DNA from: Acidobacteriaceae bacterium
Lineage (GTDB): Bacteria; Acidobacteriota; Terriglobia; Terriglobales; Acidobacteriaceae
Assembly (NCBI GenBank): GCA_003140785.1
Contig: PLKY01000416.1
Location: 1 to 21,337 of the forward strand
Direction of reading: 5' to 3'
Length of the DNA stretch: 21,337 nt
Position numbers and translations under genes: made by a program. Positions within the stretch are counted from its first letter, which is position 1. Every line of letters begins with the position of its first letter. Of the stretch, positions 7,204 through 15,683 are shown in pieces. A model generated the notes under the pieces. That model was given only the letters and a program-made list of their open reading frames with translations, ran no database searches and had not been told where the DNA came from.

Positions 7204-7236
7204 GGGGCGGCGTTGAGCCGCCCCGCTCGGCTTTTT
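7204..7236 (+). terminator. Rho-independent terminator with an overlapping alternative hairpin
   Basis: AGCCG (7216-7220) pairs with CGGCT (7228-7232) over a 7-nt loop and runs straight into TTTT, a standard intrinsic terminator for the 577-aa gene. An alternative, stronger stem GGGGCGGC (7204-7211) / GCCGCCCC (7217-7224) shares bases with it, so the two cannot form together. On the other strand the convergent ADOP gene would meet the same hairpins but without a following T-run. Confidence 0.6.
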
Positions 7237-7307
7237 GGGGATAGCGCGCAGTGAACAGTTAACAGGAGTCGCGGCTTGCATTAAGTTCGTGGCAAGAAGA
7301 CTGTGCG

Positions 7308-10025
7308 TTAGTTGGCGCGTAGCGCGACCATGGGGCTTATGCGCGAGGCGCGCCGTGCAGGAATGTAACCGGAGAGAGCTGCAACGGCGAGCAAGGCTAT
7401 CGCCATTGCGAGATATGTCGCTCCATCCCAGGGAGACGTGGCGAAAAGAAGTGATGCGATGAGCTTCGCAGTGGCAAGTGAGGCGAAGGCCCCCAGGAAC
7501 ACCCCGATCAGAGCGAGCCGCAGAGTGCTGACGAGAACCTGGCGCTCCACAATGCTGGCGGAAGCGCCGAGGGCCATGCGGATGCCGATTTCCTGGGTTT
7601 GTCGTGTAACGGTGTAGGAGATGACGCCGTAGATGCCGAGAGCGGCGAGGAGAAGGCCGAGGCCGGCGAATGATGCGACGAGCAGCATGAAGAAGCGGCG
7701 CGGCGAGTTAGCGTGATCGACGATTGACTGGATCGGGCGGAACTCAGCGATTGGCTGTTTGGGATTTAGATCGCGGAGGGTGCGCAGCACGCTGGTGGCG
7801 AGCGTCGCTGGAGGCAAGGTGGTGCGGACGACGAGTTGGGCGCCAGCCGGACTGGCCTGCGTTGCCGGATAGTAGATCTGCCAGCCAGCGTCACCGTCGA
7901 CATTTTCTTCGTGAACGTCGTCCACGACGCCGATCACTTTTAGATCGTTCTTGGGATCGTTCTTGGGGTCGTTGGTGATGACCTGGCCGACGGCATCGTT
8001 GTTGGGCCAGTGGGTGTAGGCCGCAAGGAAGCGTGCATAGGACTCGTTGATCATGACGACCTGCTCACCTTTGGGCCCGTCGGACCAGGCGAAGTCGCGG
8101 CCGCGGAGGCGCGTGCCCATAGCGCGGATGTATCCGGGCGTGACGACGTAGACGAGGGGGCCATCCAAATTTTCAGGAGCTTTGACGCCCCTGGGGAACG
8201 GCAGGCCCCAGGAACGATTTTGGCTGAGCGGAAGATAGTCGACGAAGCCGGCGGCTTCGACGCCGGGGATGGCGCTCACGCGAGAGAGGATCTGCTGAAA
8301 GATGACGGAGCGTTTCTGTGTGCTGAGATCGCCAGTTTTGTCCCCCGGAACGGAGTCGTTGTACTCGACTTTGACGGCGGCGGCGCGGTCGGGCTGGAAC
8401 CCGAGGTCGACGTCGAGAACGTGCATGAAGCTGCGCAGGAGAAGGCCCGCGCCGACGAGAAGCATGCAGGCGAGAGCGACCTCGGAGACGACGAGGATGG
8501 AGCGGACGCGCTCGTGCTTGCGGCTCTGGCCTGAGCCAGCGCTGGTGTCCTTGAGGGATTCCTGTAAATTGCCGCCCGCCATGCGGAGGCCGGGCATGAA
8601 GCCGAAGAGGACCGCGGCGAAGACGGCGATGAAGACGGTCCAGCCGAGGGATGCGCCGTCGATGCGCAACGTGCTGAGGAGTGGCAGGGCGATGGCGCCT
8701 TGGTGCGCTAACCACTGGACAAGAACAATGGCGAGCAAGAGGCCGAAGCCTGCGCCAGCGCAGGAGAGGACGAGGCTTTCAGTGAGCAGTTGGCGAACGA
8801 TGCGGCCGCGACTGGCGCCTAGAGCGCCGCGCATGGCGAATTCCTTGCTGCGCGCAGCGGCGCGGGCCAGGAGCAGGTTGGAGAGATTGACGCAGGCGAT
8901 GAGGAGGATGGCGCCGACGGCGAACCACAAGACGACCAGGGCGCGACGCAGTTTTCCGCCGATGTAGTCTTTGAGCGGGACGGGGACCACCCCGCCCACG
9001 CCCTTATGCTCTGCGTATGAGCCGCAGGAATCCGGGCGCTTGTTGTTCCAGCACATGGTGGGAGCGACGCGGTCGGCATCTTCGCGGGCTTGCGCAAGAG
9101 AGACGCCAGGTTTGAGGCGGCCTATCATGGTGATGATGTTGCCCCAGTCGCGCGGCGGACCGTATAGATTCAGCGGCGTGATGGCATCGACTTTTGTGCC
9201 GGGAGCGAAGACAGCGCCAAAGTCAAAGGACGCAGGCAAGACACCGATGACGGTGGTTTGATGGCCATTGATGTCGAAGGCCTTGCCCACGATGTTGGGA
9301 TCGGCGTTGAACTGGCGTTTCCACCATGCGTTGGACAAGAGAATCACGGGTGAAGCGCTGTTGCGGGCATCTTCGGCGCGGAAGACGCGGCCCATGGTTG
9401 GCTGCACGCCGAGCAGCTGAAAGAAATTCGCAATGACATCGATGCTGGTGGCGGTGACGGGTGCACTGCCGAGTTTGAGACTCAGATTGTCGGGGCTGGA
9501 GAAAGCGAAGTAACCGGTAACGTCCTGATAGGAGCGGCTGCCAATGCGGAACTCATCGTAGGCATCGGTGGAATAAGTGGCGCAGGAGAGTCCGCACTTT
9601 GTGGGCGGCGGGGCGATCCAGAGGAGCTGCTGGGCATTGGGGAATGGCAGCGGGCGAAGCATGAGCGTGTTGACTACGCTGAAGACCGCGATGTTGGCTC
9701 CGATGGCCAGCGCGAGAATGAGCACGGCGACAGTGGTGAATCCGGGGTCGCGGCCCAAGGTGCGCAGAGTGTATTTCAGGTCCTGCAGAAGAATGTCGAG
9801 ACTCATAAGACCACGTGCCTCCCGTTGCTGTTCTCTTGCCTGTTGCACTCCGCCGAATTCGATCATTGCGCAGCGACGGGCTTCTTCTCGAGTCATGCCG
9901 CGCTCGACATAGTCATCGACGGCGAGATCGATGTGGGCTGCCAACTCGGCATCGAGTTCCTCATCGAGGCGTTGGCCAGTGAAGAAGGCGCGCATGCGGC
10001 CAGTGGCACGGCGGAAGCTGCTCAT
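7308..10025 (-). CDS. ADOP family duplicated ABC-type permease (905 aa)
   Basis: This is an inner-membrane protein of the acidobacterial duplicated orphan permease type (MacB/FtsX-like), in which two permease halves are fused and no ATPase gene is adjacent. Residues 1-73 are the cytoplasmic N-terminal region found in these proteins (DEELDAELAAHIDLAVDDYV). The first membrane helix is at ~95-122 (LILALAIGANIAVFSVVNTL), followed by a MacB-like periplasmic domain, the first FtsX block (VLWFAVGAILLIACVNLSNL), a second periplasmic domain, and the last FtsX block near the C-terminus (LLVASFAGLGLLLAALGIYG ... TQEIGIRMALGASA). It overlaps padR by 4 bp (ATGA), so expression is coupled. Substrate unknown; efflux or lipoprotein/peptide transport are the usual guesses. 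An in-frame 12-bp duplication gives NDPKNDPK in the second periplasmic domain. Confidence 0.93.
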   Translation of the reverse strand: MSSFRRATGRMRAFFTGQRLDEELDAELAAHIDLAVDDYVERGMTREEARRCAMIEFGGVQQAREQQREARGLMSLDILLQDLKYTLRTLGRDPGFTTVAVLILALAIGANIAVFSVVNTLMLRPLPFPNAQQLLWIAPPPTKCGLSCATYSTDAYDEFRIGSRSYQDVTGYFAFSSPDNLSLKLGSAPVTATSIDVIANFFQLLGVQPTMGRVFRAEDARNSASPVILLSNAWWKRQFNADPNIVGKAFDINGHQTTVIGVLPASFDFGAVFAPGTKVDAITPLNLYGPPRDWGNIITMIGRLKPGVSLAQAREDADRVAPTMCWNNKRPDSCGSYAEHKGVGGVVPVPLKDYIGGKLRRALVVLWFAVGAILLIACVNLSNLLLARAAARSKEFAMRGALGASRGRIVRQLLTESLVLSCAGAGFGLLLAIVLVQWLAHQGAIALPLLSTLRIDGASLGWTVFIAVFAAVLFGFMPGLRMAGGNLQESLKDTSAGSGQSRKHERVRSILVVSEVALACMLLVGAGLLLRSFMHVLDVDLGFQPDRAAAVKVEYNDSVPGDKTGDLSTQKRSVIFQQILSRVSAIPGVEAAGFVDYLPLSQNRSWGLPFPRGVKAPENLDGPLVYVVTPGYIRAMGTRLRGRDFAWSDGPKGEQVVMINESYARFLAAYTHWPNNDAVGQVITNDPKNDPKNDLKVIGVVDDVHEENVDGDAGWQIYYPATQASPAGAQLVVRTTLPPATLATSVLRTLRDLNPKQPIAEFRPIQSIVDHANSPRRFFMLLVASFAGLGLLLAALGIYGVISYTVTRQTQEIGIRMALGASASIVERQVLVSTLRLALIGVFLGAFASLATAKLIASLLFATSPWDGATYLAMAIALLAVAALSGYIPARRASRISPMVALRAN
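7943..7966 (-). repeat. 12-bp tandem duplication inside the ADOP gene
   Basis: GATCGTTCTTGG is present twice in direct tandem (7943-7954, 7955-7966), followed by a diverged third copy (GGTCGTTGGTGA). It encodes NDPK twice and keeps the frame. It looks like replication slippage within a surface-exposed segment of the permease. Confidence 0.75.
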
Positions 10026-10399
10026 GCGGGGTTCTCACTTTCGCCGAGGGCTTCGTCCGCCTCTTTGCTCCTGCCGAAGACACGATCCATCACGCCCGTG
10101 AGGCGTTCCCAATGGCGGGCGTCGGCGGCAAGTTGGCGTCGGCCGGCCTTGGTGATGGAGTAGAACTTTGCCTTGCGGTTGTTGCCGGAGGTGCCCCATT
10201 CGGACTTGATCCAGCCGCGCTGTTCGAGACGAACGAGGGAGGCATAGATTGTCCCCTGATTGAGCAGGACCTGATTGCCGCTGACCTGCTCAATGCGGCG
10301 CGCGATGCCGTAGCCGTGGAGCGAGCCCATGGCGGTGAGAGTCTGCAGGACCATGAGGTCGAGGGTGCCCTGCAGGAGGTCGAGTTTGGATGGAGGCAT
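10022..10399 (-). CDS. PadR family transcriptional regulator (125 aa)
   Basis: This is a winged-helix repressor of the PadR family. The start ATG at 10399 gives the standard N-terminus (MPPSKLDLLQGTLDLMVLQT) and has AGGA about 10 nt upstream on the coding strand; the longer frame upstream would run through the promoter and operators. Family motifs: LDLMVLQTL, GSLHGYGIARRIEQ, LNQGTIYASLVRLEQRGWIK and the wing SGNNRKAKFYSITKAGRRQL (to ~95). A short C-terminal helix (ARHWERLTGVMDRVF) provides dimerisation, as in the short PadR subclass. It overlaps the permease start by 4 bp. PadR genes paired with ADOP permeases are common in Acidobacteria, and such regulators usually repress their own operon. 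The ligand is unknown. Confidence 0.93.
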   Translation of the reverse strand: MPPSKLDLLQGTLDLMVLQTLTAMGSLHGYGIARRIEQVSGNQVLLNQGTIYASLVRLEQRGWIKSEWGTSGNNRKAKFYSITKAGRRQLAADARHWERLTGVMDRVFGRSKEADEALGESENPA

Positions 10400-10411
10400 G
10401 TCGCGGGTTCC

Positions 10412-10461
10412 TGTGGTGCTACCACATGAGTATATTGGCGAACCTGTGGGCACGCCACAGG
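10412..10461 (-). promoter_or_regulatory. padR-ADOP promoter bracketed by two inverted repeats
   Basis: Reading the minus strand, a TATACT -10 lies at 10434-10429. Two perfect inverted repeats flank it: CCTGTGG-GCACG-CCACAGG at 10443-10461 over the -35 region, and TGTGGT-GCT-ACCACA at 10412-10426 over the expected transcription start. The repeats share a CCACA/TGTGG core and their centres are about 33 bp apart, close to three helical turns. This is what a repressor dimer pair blocking RNA polymerase would need, and the obvious candidate is the PadR encoded directly downstream. The -35 itself (TGGCGT) is poor. Confidence 0.6.
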
Positions 10462-10654
10462 AGGGACAAAAAATGTGACGAATGGCGGCAGGCAACGGAG
10501 AGGCGGGTCCGGTTGCGAAGGGCACGGCGGGATCTTGCGGAGAATCGCCAAGTCGCTTCGGAGTTGAAGCGGCTGTACAATTCTGCGTACCGACGCTTTC
10601 ACGATTGGCTGGTTCCTCGTTGCGCGTTGAAGCACTGAGAAGATCAGGACCCCA

Positions 10655-13600
10655 ATGATTTCGAAATCCCGTTTGCCGGCTCAATTGCCTGCCCTGGCGG
10701 CCCCTACTCTCAAACAGCTCTGTTTGTGCGGGGGCGTGTGTGTGCTGCTCGTGCTATCTTTGCGGGCGCAAACGAGTGCGGCTTCGGGGCCATTGTCGGG
10801 AGACGGTACGCCGACGAACGAAGTTCATGCCAATCCAGATGAAGTGCTGATCGACCTTGTGGTGCGCGATAAGAGGAACAAGCCGGTGACGAACCTGAGC
10901 CCGGCAGACATCAAGGTGAGCGACGCAGGGAATCCTGTGCAGCTTGCGGATCTGCACCTGGTAACGCCGGAATCGGGGAGCGCGACGACGATTGCACTGC
11001 TGTTCGATCGCATGTCCCCAGAGTCGGCCAAGATTGCACGGGACATCGCGATGAAGCTGATGGCGATGGCGCCAGAGAAAAGCGCAATTGCAGTGTTAGG
11101 CGTGGATCGAGGGCTCCGGCTGCTCGAGAACTTCACTCAAGATCGGATAGCGACCGGGAATGCTGTGAATGCGGCGCTGGGTGAGATGCCGCAGCAGGAG
11201 CTTGCGGATGCAGAGAAGCAGCTGTTGTCAATAGTCCGGACAGGATCGCTGCCGTCGGGGGCGCATGCGAGTGTAGAGGATCGCGCGAAGGCGCAGATGG
11301 TGCTGACGGCTCTGGAGGAATCGCAGCGGATTGTGCAGGACCAGCATGCGGCGGCTTCGCTGGCCGGGCTGCTCGCGCTCAGCAAGGCGCAGCAGGGTGT
11401 GGCGGGACGCAAGATCGTCGTATTTTTTTCAGAAGGGCTGCGCGCCAATTCGAATACGGAAACTATGACCCGAGACGTGGTGCAGACCGCGAATCGCGCC
11501 GGGGTCAGCATTTATACCGTGGATACCAATGCGGTGGACGCGAAGGCGTTCGATATGCTCACGATGATGTATCAACCGACGGGACGGGCGTCGCCGCAGA
11601 CGTTTCAAGCGAATCCCACAACGGGGCTGGTTGGAACTTCGAGCGCGCCCACGGGCGTTTACGCGAGCCCAGATGTAGCGCGCATGGGGCTGATGGGTTA
11701 TTCAACCCAGGATGCCCACTCTGTTTCCAGCCTGGACAAGGACCGCGACGATGCAAAGGGAAGCTCGCTGGCGTTTCTTGCCAAGGGAACGGGTGGGTTT
11801 TCAATCAGCGGCGGAGACAAATCGAAAGAGCCGTTGCAACGGCTGATCGGCGATATCGGAACGTATTACGAGGCATCCTATACGCCGGTGCTGAAGGACT
11901 ACGACGGACAGTTTCATTCGCTGGACATTGAGCCGCTGCGTGGAGGCGTGACGGTTCGCTCGCGGGCGGGATATTTTGCTCTGCCGCCAGACGCGGCCGG
12001 CGCGATGGGGGTGCGGCCGTTTGAGACGCCGATGCTGAAGATCCTAAGGGACGCAACGCTGCCGACCGATGTGCTGTTTCAGCAGGCCGTTTTGTGCATG
12101 GGCGGGAATGCAGCGCAGATGACGAATGAGCTGGCGATCGAGGTCCCGCTTTCACAAGTGGAGTTTCACGAGGACCCAAACACGCAACTGTATTCGGGGC
12201 ATTTTTCGATTCTTACGCAGGTGCGCGATAAGTCGGGCGTGGTGGTGGAGCGCTTCAGCGAAGACGATACGCGCAAGGGAGCGCTCGAATCGCTGGATGC
12301 GGCGCGCGCCGATTCGGTGACGATGCAGCGTCACTTTACGGCTGCACCGGGCAACTATGTGCTGGAGGCAGTGGTGCTGGACCGGAACGGCGGGAAAGCG
12401 GGTGCATTGCGCACGGAGTTCACGGTTCCCGCGCCGGCCGAGGGTCCGTGGCTGAGCGATGTGGTGCAGGTGCGGCGGATGATGCCGATTGCGGGGACGC
12501 CGGATCCGCTGGAGCCGTTGCAGTATGACAAAGCGCGCGGGACGCCGAATTTATCGCACAAGGTTGCGGCGGGCACGCAGCATATTTCGTTTCTGTTCAG
12601 AGTGCATGGGAACTCTAATCTGGAGGGTGGCGGGGGCCAGTTGGATGTGGATGTGGAGCGGGACGGGAATAAAGTTTCCCACTCGGCAATGGAAGTGCCG
12701 GGGAGTGCGGGGGGGATTGGAGCGGGCACAGAGGATCATTTAAACCTGGCGACGATTGAGGCTGGCGCGCTGAAGCCAGGTATCTATCGAGCCGTATTCA
12801 GGTACTCGCAGGGAGAAAAGAATTTCACTCGCACCTCGGAGTTCACGGTGGACGGTGAGCAGAAGGCCAGCGCTGAAGACGACAGCGATACACCAGAGGA
12901 TGCGAGCGCGGATGAAGGCGCGTCGACCGGCGACCTGGAGTCGGGGCTGGGCCATTATGTCGCTTCGCCGGGCGGAGGCAGTCTGCGGACGCCAAGCGAG
13001 AAGTATCGCAGCAACGTCTTGGCCGGAGCGCGCGAACGTGCACTCGGCTATCTGAATACGCTGATGAATTTCAAGTGCATCGAGGTCACGGATCGTTATG
13101 TCGATCGCAAGGGAACGGGAACCTGGTCGATGCACGACAAGCTTGCTGAATTGGTGACGTATGAGAATCATGACGAGTCGCGCAAAGTTCTCGAAGTGAA
13201 CGGCGACCCCGGCAACACGAAGCGGGCGGACATGAAGGGCGGACGGCTGGATGGTGAGTTCGGTGGAGTGCTGGAGATTGCGTTCGATGCGGCAGCAAAG
13301 GCTGACTTCACATGGAAAGAAAAAGGCGAGCTGGATGGGAATCCGGTTGAGGTATTCAGCTATCACGTGGAAGCGAAGAACTCGAAGTTCTCAGTGACGG
13401 CGTTGCCGGAGACGCCGATCTTCGTGGCGTTTCACGGGCTTGTTTATATTGACGCGGCGACGCGCGGGGTACGGCGCATCACGATCGAGGCCGAGGGAAT
13501 TCCAGAAAAATCGCCGGTGCATGCTTCGGCGATCACGATCGATTACGACTATGTTGCGATCAACAATCACGACTACCTGATGCCGGTGCGCGGCGAAATG

Positions 13601-13705
13601 CGCATGCAATTGGGCAAGCGCGAAAGGATTCTGCACCGGATCGAGTTCCGGGACTATCATCGGTTCGGCTCCGAAGTCAGGATTGTGGGCGTGGACCGGA
13701 AATAG
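10655..13705 (+). CDS. Exported VWFA-related Acidobacterial domain protein, large (1016 aa)
   Basis: This is a second, larger exported protein of the VWFA-related Acidobacterial type. The ATG at 10655 has AGGA five bases upstream and starts a long signal sequence (hydrophobic core LCLCGGVCVLLVLSLRAQ, cleavage near residue 38-45). Residues ~62-100 hold the family opening (EVLIDLVVRDKRNKPVTNLS, IKVSDAGNPVQL). The VWA-like fold runs from ~110 (TIALLFDRMSPES, an imperfect MIDAS) through RKIVVFFSEGLRANS (~251) to GTYYEASYTPVLKDYDGQFH (~400), which closes the domain. A middle region (~450-720) looks like beta-sandwich repeats, followed by an acidic linker (EDDSDTPEDASADEGAS). Residues ~790-1016 form the C-terminal module shared with 952-3192 (ARERALGYLNTLMNFKCIE ... 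ITIDYDYVAINNHDYLMPVR). It diverges from padR; a weak TACAAT -10 at 10576-10581 is the best promoter guess. Function unknown. Confidence 0.88.
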   Translation: MISKSRLPAQLPALAAPTLKQLCLCGGVCVLLVLSLRAQTSAASGPLSGDGTPTNEVHANPDEVLIDLVVRDKRNKPVTNLSPADIKVSDAGNPVQLADLHLVTPESGSATTIALLFDRMSPESAKIARDIAMKLMAMAPEKSAIAVLGVDRGLRLLENFTQDRIATGNAVNAALGEMPQQELADAEKQLLSIVRTGSLPSGAHASVEDRAKAQMVLTALEESQRIVQDQHAAASLAGLLALSKAQQGVAGRKIVVFFSEGLRANSNTETMTRDVVQTANRAGVSIYTVDTNAVDAKAFDMLTMMYQPTGRASPQTFQANPTTGLVGTSSAPTGVYASPDVARMGLMGYSTQDAHSVSSLDKDRDDAKGSSLAFLAKGTGGFSISGGDKSKEPLQRLIGDIGTYYEASYTPVLKDYDGQFHSLDIEPLRGGVTVRSRAGYFALPPDAAGAMGVRPFETPMLKILRDATLPTDVLFQQAVLCMGGNAAQMTNELAIEVPLSQVEFHEDPNTQLYSGHFSILTQVRDKSGVVVERFSEDDTRKGALESLDAARADSVTMQRHFTAAPGNYVLEAVVLDRNGGKAGALRTEFTVPAPAEGPWLSDVVQVRRMMPIAGTPDPLEPLQYDKARGTPNLSHKVAAGTQHISFLFRVHGNSNLEGGGGQLDVDVERDGNKVSHSAMEVPGSAGGIGAGTEDHLNLATIEAGALKPGIYRAVFRYSQGEKNFTRTSEFTVDGEQKASAEDDSDTPEDASADEGASTGDLESGLGHYVASPGGGSLRTPSEKYRSNVLAGARERALGYLNTLMNFKCIEVTDRYVDRKGTGTWSMHDKLAELVTYENHDESRKVLEVNGDPGNTKRADMKGGRLDGEFGGVLEIAFDAAAKADFTWKEKGELDGNPVEVFSYHVEAKNSKFSVTALPETPIFVAFHGLVYIDAATRGVRRITIEAEGIPEKSPVHASAITIDYDYVAINNHDYLMPVRGEMRMQLGKRERILHRIEFRDYHRFGSEVRIVGVDRK

Positions 13706-13781
13706 ACTCGGTCTTCGTTCGTCGATGTACGTCATTACTTCGTCAGACCCCTGCCGAGTTACCAGATTTTAATCCGTAGTC

Positions 13782-13790
13782 TGCTACACT
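13782..13790 (+). promoter_or_regulatory. Extended -10 promoter for the DUF711 gene
   Basis: TGCTACACT is an extended -10 element (TGn plus TACACT, 13785-13790) with no good -35 at 17 bp, as is usual for this class. It places the transcript start near 13797 and leaves a leader of about 23 nt containing the GGAGG site. Confidence 0.45.
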
Positions 13791-13819
13791 CAATTCTCTT
13801 TTTCATGGGGAGGTGTGCG

Positions 13820-15061
13820 GTGAAGCGAAGGTCGCTGGCTGTTCTATTCGCGATGTGTGTTTGCGGGTCTGCGTGGAGCCAGGCACCTGCGGCTGCGGCG
13901 AATCCGAAAGTGCGAGCGATTACCGGATTCGTGCGGCTGGAGCAAGGAACGTGGGAAAAACAGGTCACCGACACGCTCGTGGTGCTCCGCAAGGCGAAGA
14001 GCGAGTTCGAGGCTGCTGGCTACCAGGTGGAAACGGTCCGCATCACGACCCAGCCGCTGGGGGAGCTGGTGGCGGGGATGCAGGAGGAGCAGGCGCTGGC
14101 TTTTCTGGGACGGCTCGATCAGCTTTCGGGCAAGGACAGTTTCGACCTGAATGTGGGACCGGCGATGCTGCACGACAGTGACGATCCTGCGACGTTGCGC
14201 CTGCTGGAGAAGGCGCTTTCGACACTGCCGAACATTGAGGCGAGCACGATTATCGCGGACGAGAGCGGCATTCACTGGAAGACGATTCACCAGACGGCGG
14301 AGCTGGTGAAGTATGTTGCCGAGCACAGCCCACGCGCGCAAGGGACATTCAACTTTACGGCGACGGCAATGCTGAAACCGCTCGGGCCGTTTTATCCGGG
14401 ATCGTACCACACGGGCGCGGGCAAGCAATTTGCGATTGGGTTTGAAGGGGCGAACGTTGTTGCGGAGATCTTCACGAAAGACAAGGGCAATGCCGAAGCG
14501 GCGACTGCCGATTTGACGGCAGCGTTGACGAAGCATGCCAAGGTTGCCGATCAAGTCGGCAATAAAGTGGCTGCGGAGACGGGATGGAGTTATGTGGGTG
14601 TGGATCCGACACCGGCGCCGCTGGGCGATGTTTCAATCGCTGCAGCGATCGAGGATTTTACTGGCGCGAAGTTTGGATCGAGTGGAACGCTGACAGCGGC
14701 GCGCATTATTACTGCGGCGGTGAAGGCGGTACCTGTGAAGCAGATAGGGTATTCGGGACTGATGGTGCCGGTGATGGAAGACAAGCTGATGGCGGAGCGA
14801 TGGGCGGAGGGGACGTTCAACGTGGATTCGCTGCTCGCGTATTCGTCGGTGTGTGGCACGGGCCTAGACACGATTCCGCTGCCGGGCGATGTGAGCGTAG
14901 AGCAGATGGAGCGTATGTATGCGGATGTGGCCTCGCTGGCGGTGAAATGGAACAAGCCGCTGTCGGCGCGGCTGCAACCGATCCCCGGCAAGAAGGCGGG
15001 AGACCGGACGGAGTTTGAGGATCCGTTTTTGTTTAACACGACATTGCATCCGTTACCCTAG
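13820..15061 (+). CDS. DUF711 (UPF0210-like) family protein with signal peptide (413 aa)
   Basis: The start is the GTG at 13820, not the ATG at 13805, because GGGGAGG (13807-13813) would lie inside the coding region of the longer form but sits 6 nt before this GTG. The protein begins with a basic-hydrophobic signal peptide (MKRRSLAVLFAMCVCGSAWS, cleavage near SQA). The mature part matches DUF711: RAITGFVRLEQGTW (~32-45), GYQVETVRITTQPLG, NIEASTIIADESGIHW, and the conserved C-terminal block IGYSGLMVPVMEDKLMAERW followed by SVCGTGLDTIPLPGDVS. The best studied DUF711 members are cytoplasmic and related in fold to glycyl-radical enzymes but without the radical machinery; the activity is not established. 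Export of this copy to the periplasm is inferred from the leader. It is a single gene with its own promoter. Confidence 0.88.
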   Translation: MKRRSLAVLFAMCVCGSAWSQAPAAAANPKVRAITGFVRLEQGTWEKQVTDTLVVLRKAKSEFEAAGYQVETVRITTQPLGELVAGMQEEQALAFLGRLDQLSGKDSFDLNVGPAMLHDSDDPATLRLLEKALSTLPNIEASTIIADESGIHWKTIHQTAELVKYVAEHSPRAQGTFNFTATAMLKPLGPFYPGSYHTGAGKQFAIGFEGANVVAEIFTKDKGNAEAATADLTAALTKHAKVADQVGNKVAAETGWSYVGVDPTPAPLGDVSIAAAIEDFTGAKFGSSGTLTAARIITAAVKAVPVKQIGYSGLMVPVMEDKLMAERWAEGTFNVDSLLAYSSVCGTGLDTIPLPGDVSVEQMERMYADVASLAVKWNKPLSARLQPIPGKKAGDRTEFEDPFLFNTTLHPLP

Positions 15062-15299
15062 TGCGCGACTTAGCGCGCGGGAGTGTAGTTATTAGTTAGT
15101 ATATAAATCGCTTCGCATCCGCATGAACAGCCGCGAATGGATTACTTGGTGCAATGTTTCTAGGGGCAAGCTGACTGCCATTTGCAGGCTCGGAAGTTAC
15201 CCCGGAAGTAGCATTGTTCGTGACACAAGGGTCGATTACGCTGCGAAGTGGCGAGGAGTGTATGTAGCTCGTCGCTAACTTCAGGTAAGAGGCGCTTCG

Positions 15300-15683
15300 A
15301 TTCTCTACTCTTATCTCCAACTCGTCCTTTTCGTATCGATCGCCGTCTATCTTGGGCTTTGGGCAGCAGGACTGCACCGGCGCAATGCGCGGCGGTGGGA
15401 CGCGATGGTGGCAAGGCTGCGGTTGAGTTTCAGCGCGGGTGAGTCGAGCGCAGATCTTGCGGCGGAGATGGACCGGTACTTTACCAGCGAAGAGATCTCA
15501 AAGCGCGCGCAAACGATGCATGGGCGGCGGACGATATTTCGCGAGGCCGGCGTGATGCTGGAGATGGCCGACTATGCGGAGCGGCACGGCGGTGCTGAGG
15601 TTGCGCCGCTGGTGGCACGGCTGCGAAGCCACGCGATGGCGATCCGCATGGAGACACTGAGGGCGCGGATGAGACTCGGGTAG
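15300..15683 (+). CDS. Small membrane-anchored protein, paralogue of the 3422 gene; apparent ATT start (127 aa)
   Basis: This gene is easily missed because no ATG, GTG or TTG opens it: the first ordinary start in frame is ATG 15405, which would remove the membrane anchor. The frame is open back to a stop at 15276-15278. AAGAGG (15287-15292) sits 7 nt before an ATT at 15300. Starting there, the product aligns residue for residue with the 3422 protein: one membrane segment (YLQLVLFVSIAVYLG, ending at residue 19 in both), a basic turn (HRRNARRWD), ARL at 38-40 in both, and EAGVMLEMADYA at 82-93 against NAGVMMEMAEFA at 82-93. It ends about 48 residues earlier than its paralogue. Function unknown. 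If the ATT is not used, the gene is a 92-aa soluble remnant from 15405. Confidence 0.7.
   Translation: MLYSYLQLVLFVSIAVYLGLWAAGLHRRNARRWDAMVARLRLSFSAGESSADLAAEMDRYFTSEEISKRAQTMHGRRTIFREAGVMLEMADYAERHGGAEVAPLVARLRSHAMAIRMETLRARMRLG

Noticed and set aside
8010..8534. Plus-strand open frame of 174 codons within the permease region
   Set aside because: It is antisense to the ADOP permease, which has full family motifs; the composition is that of a shadow frame.
13805..13819. ATG 13805 as the DUF711 start
   Set aside because: The only good ribosome site (GGGGAGG, 13807-13813) would be inside the coding sequence; GTG 13820 is correctly spaced from it.
13805..14554. Minus-strand frame of 236 codons opposite DUF711
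   Set aside because: Arg-rich shadow of a well-conserved gene; no independent support.
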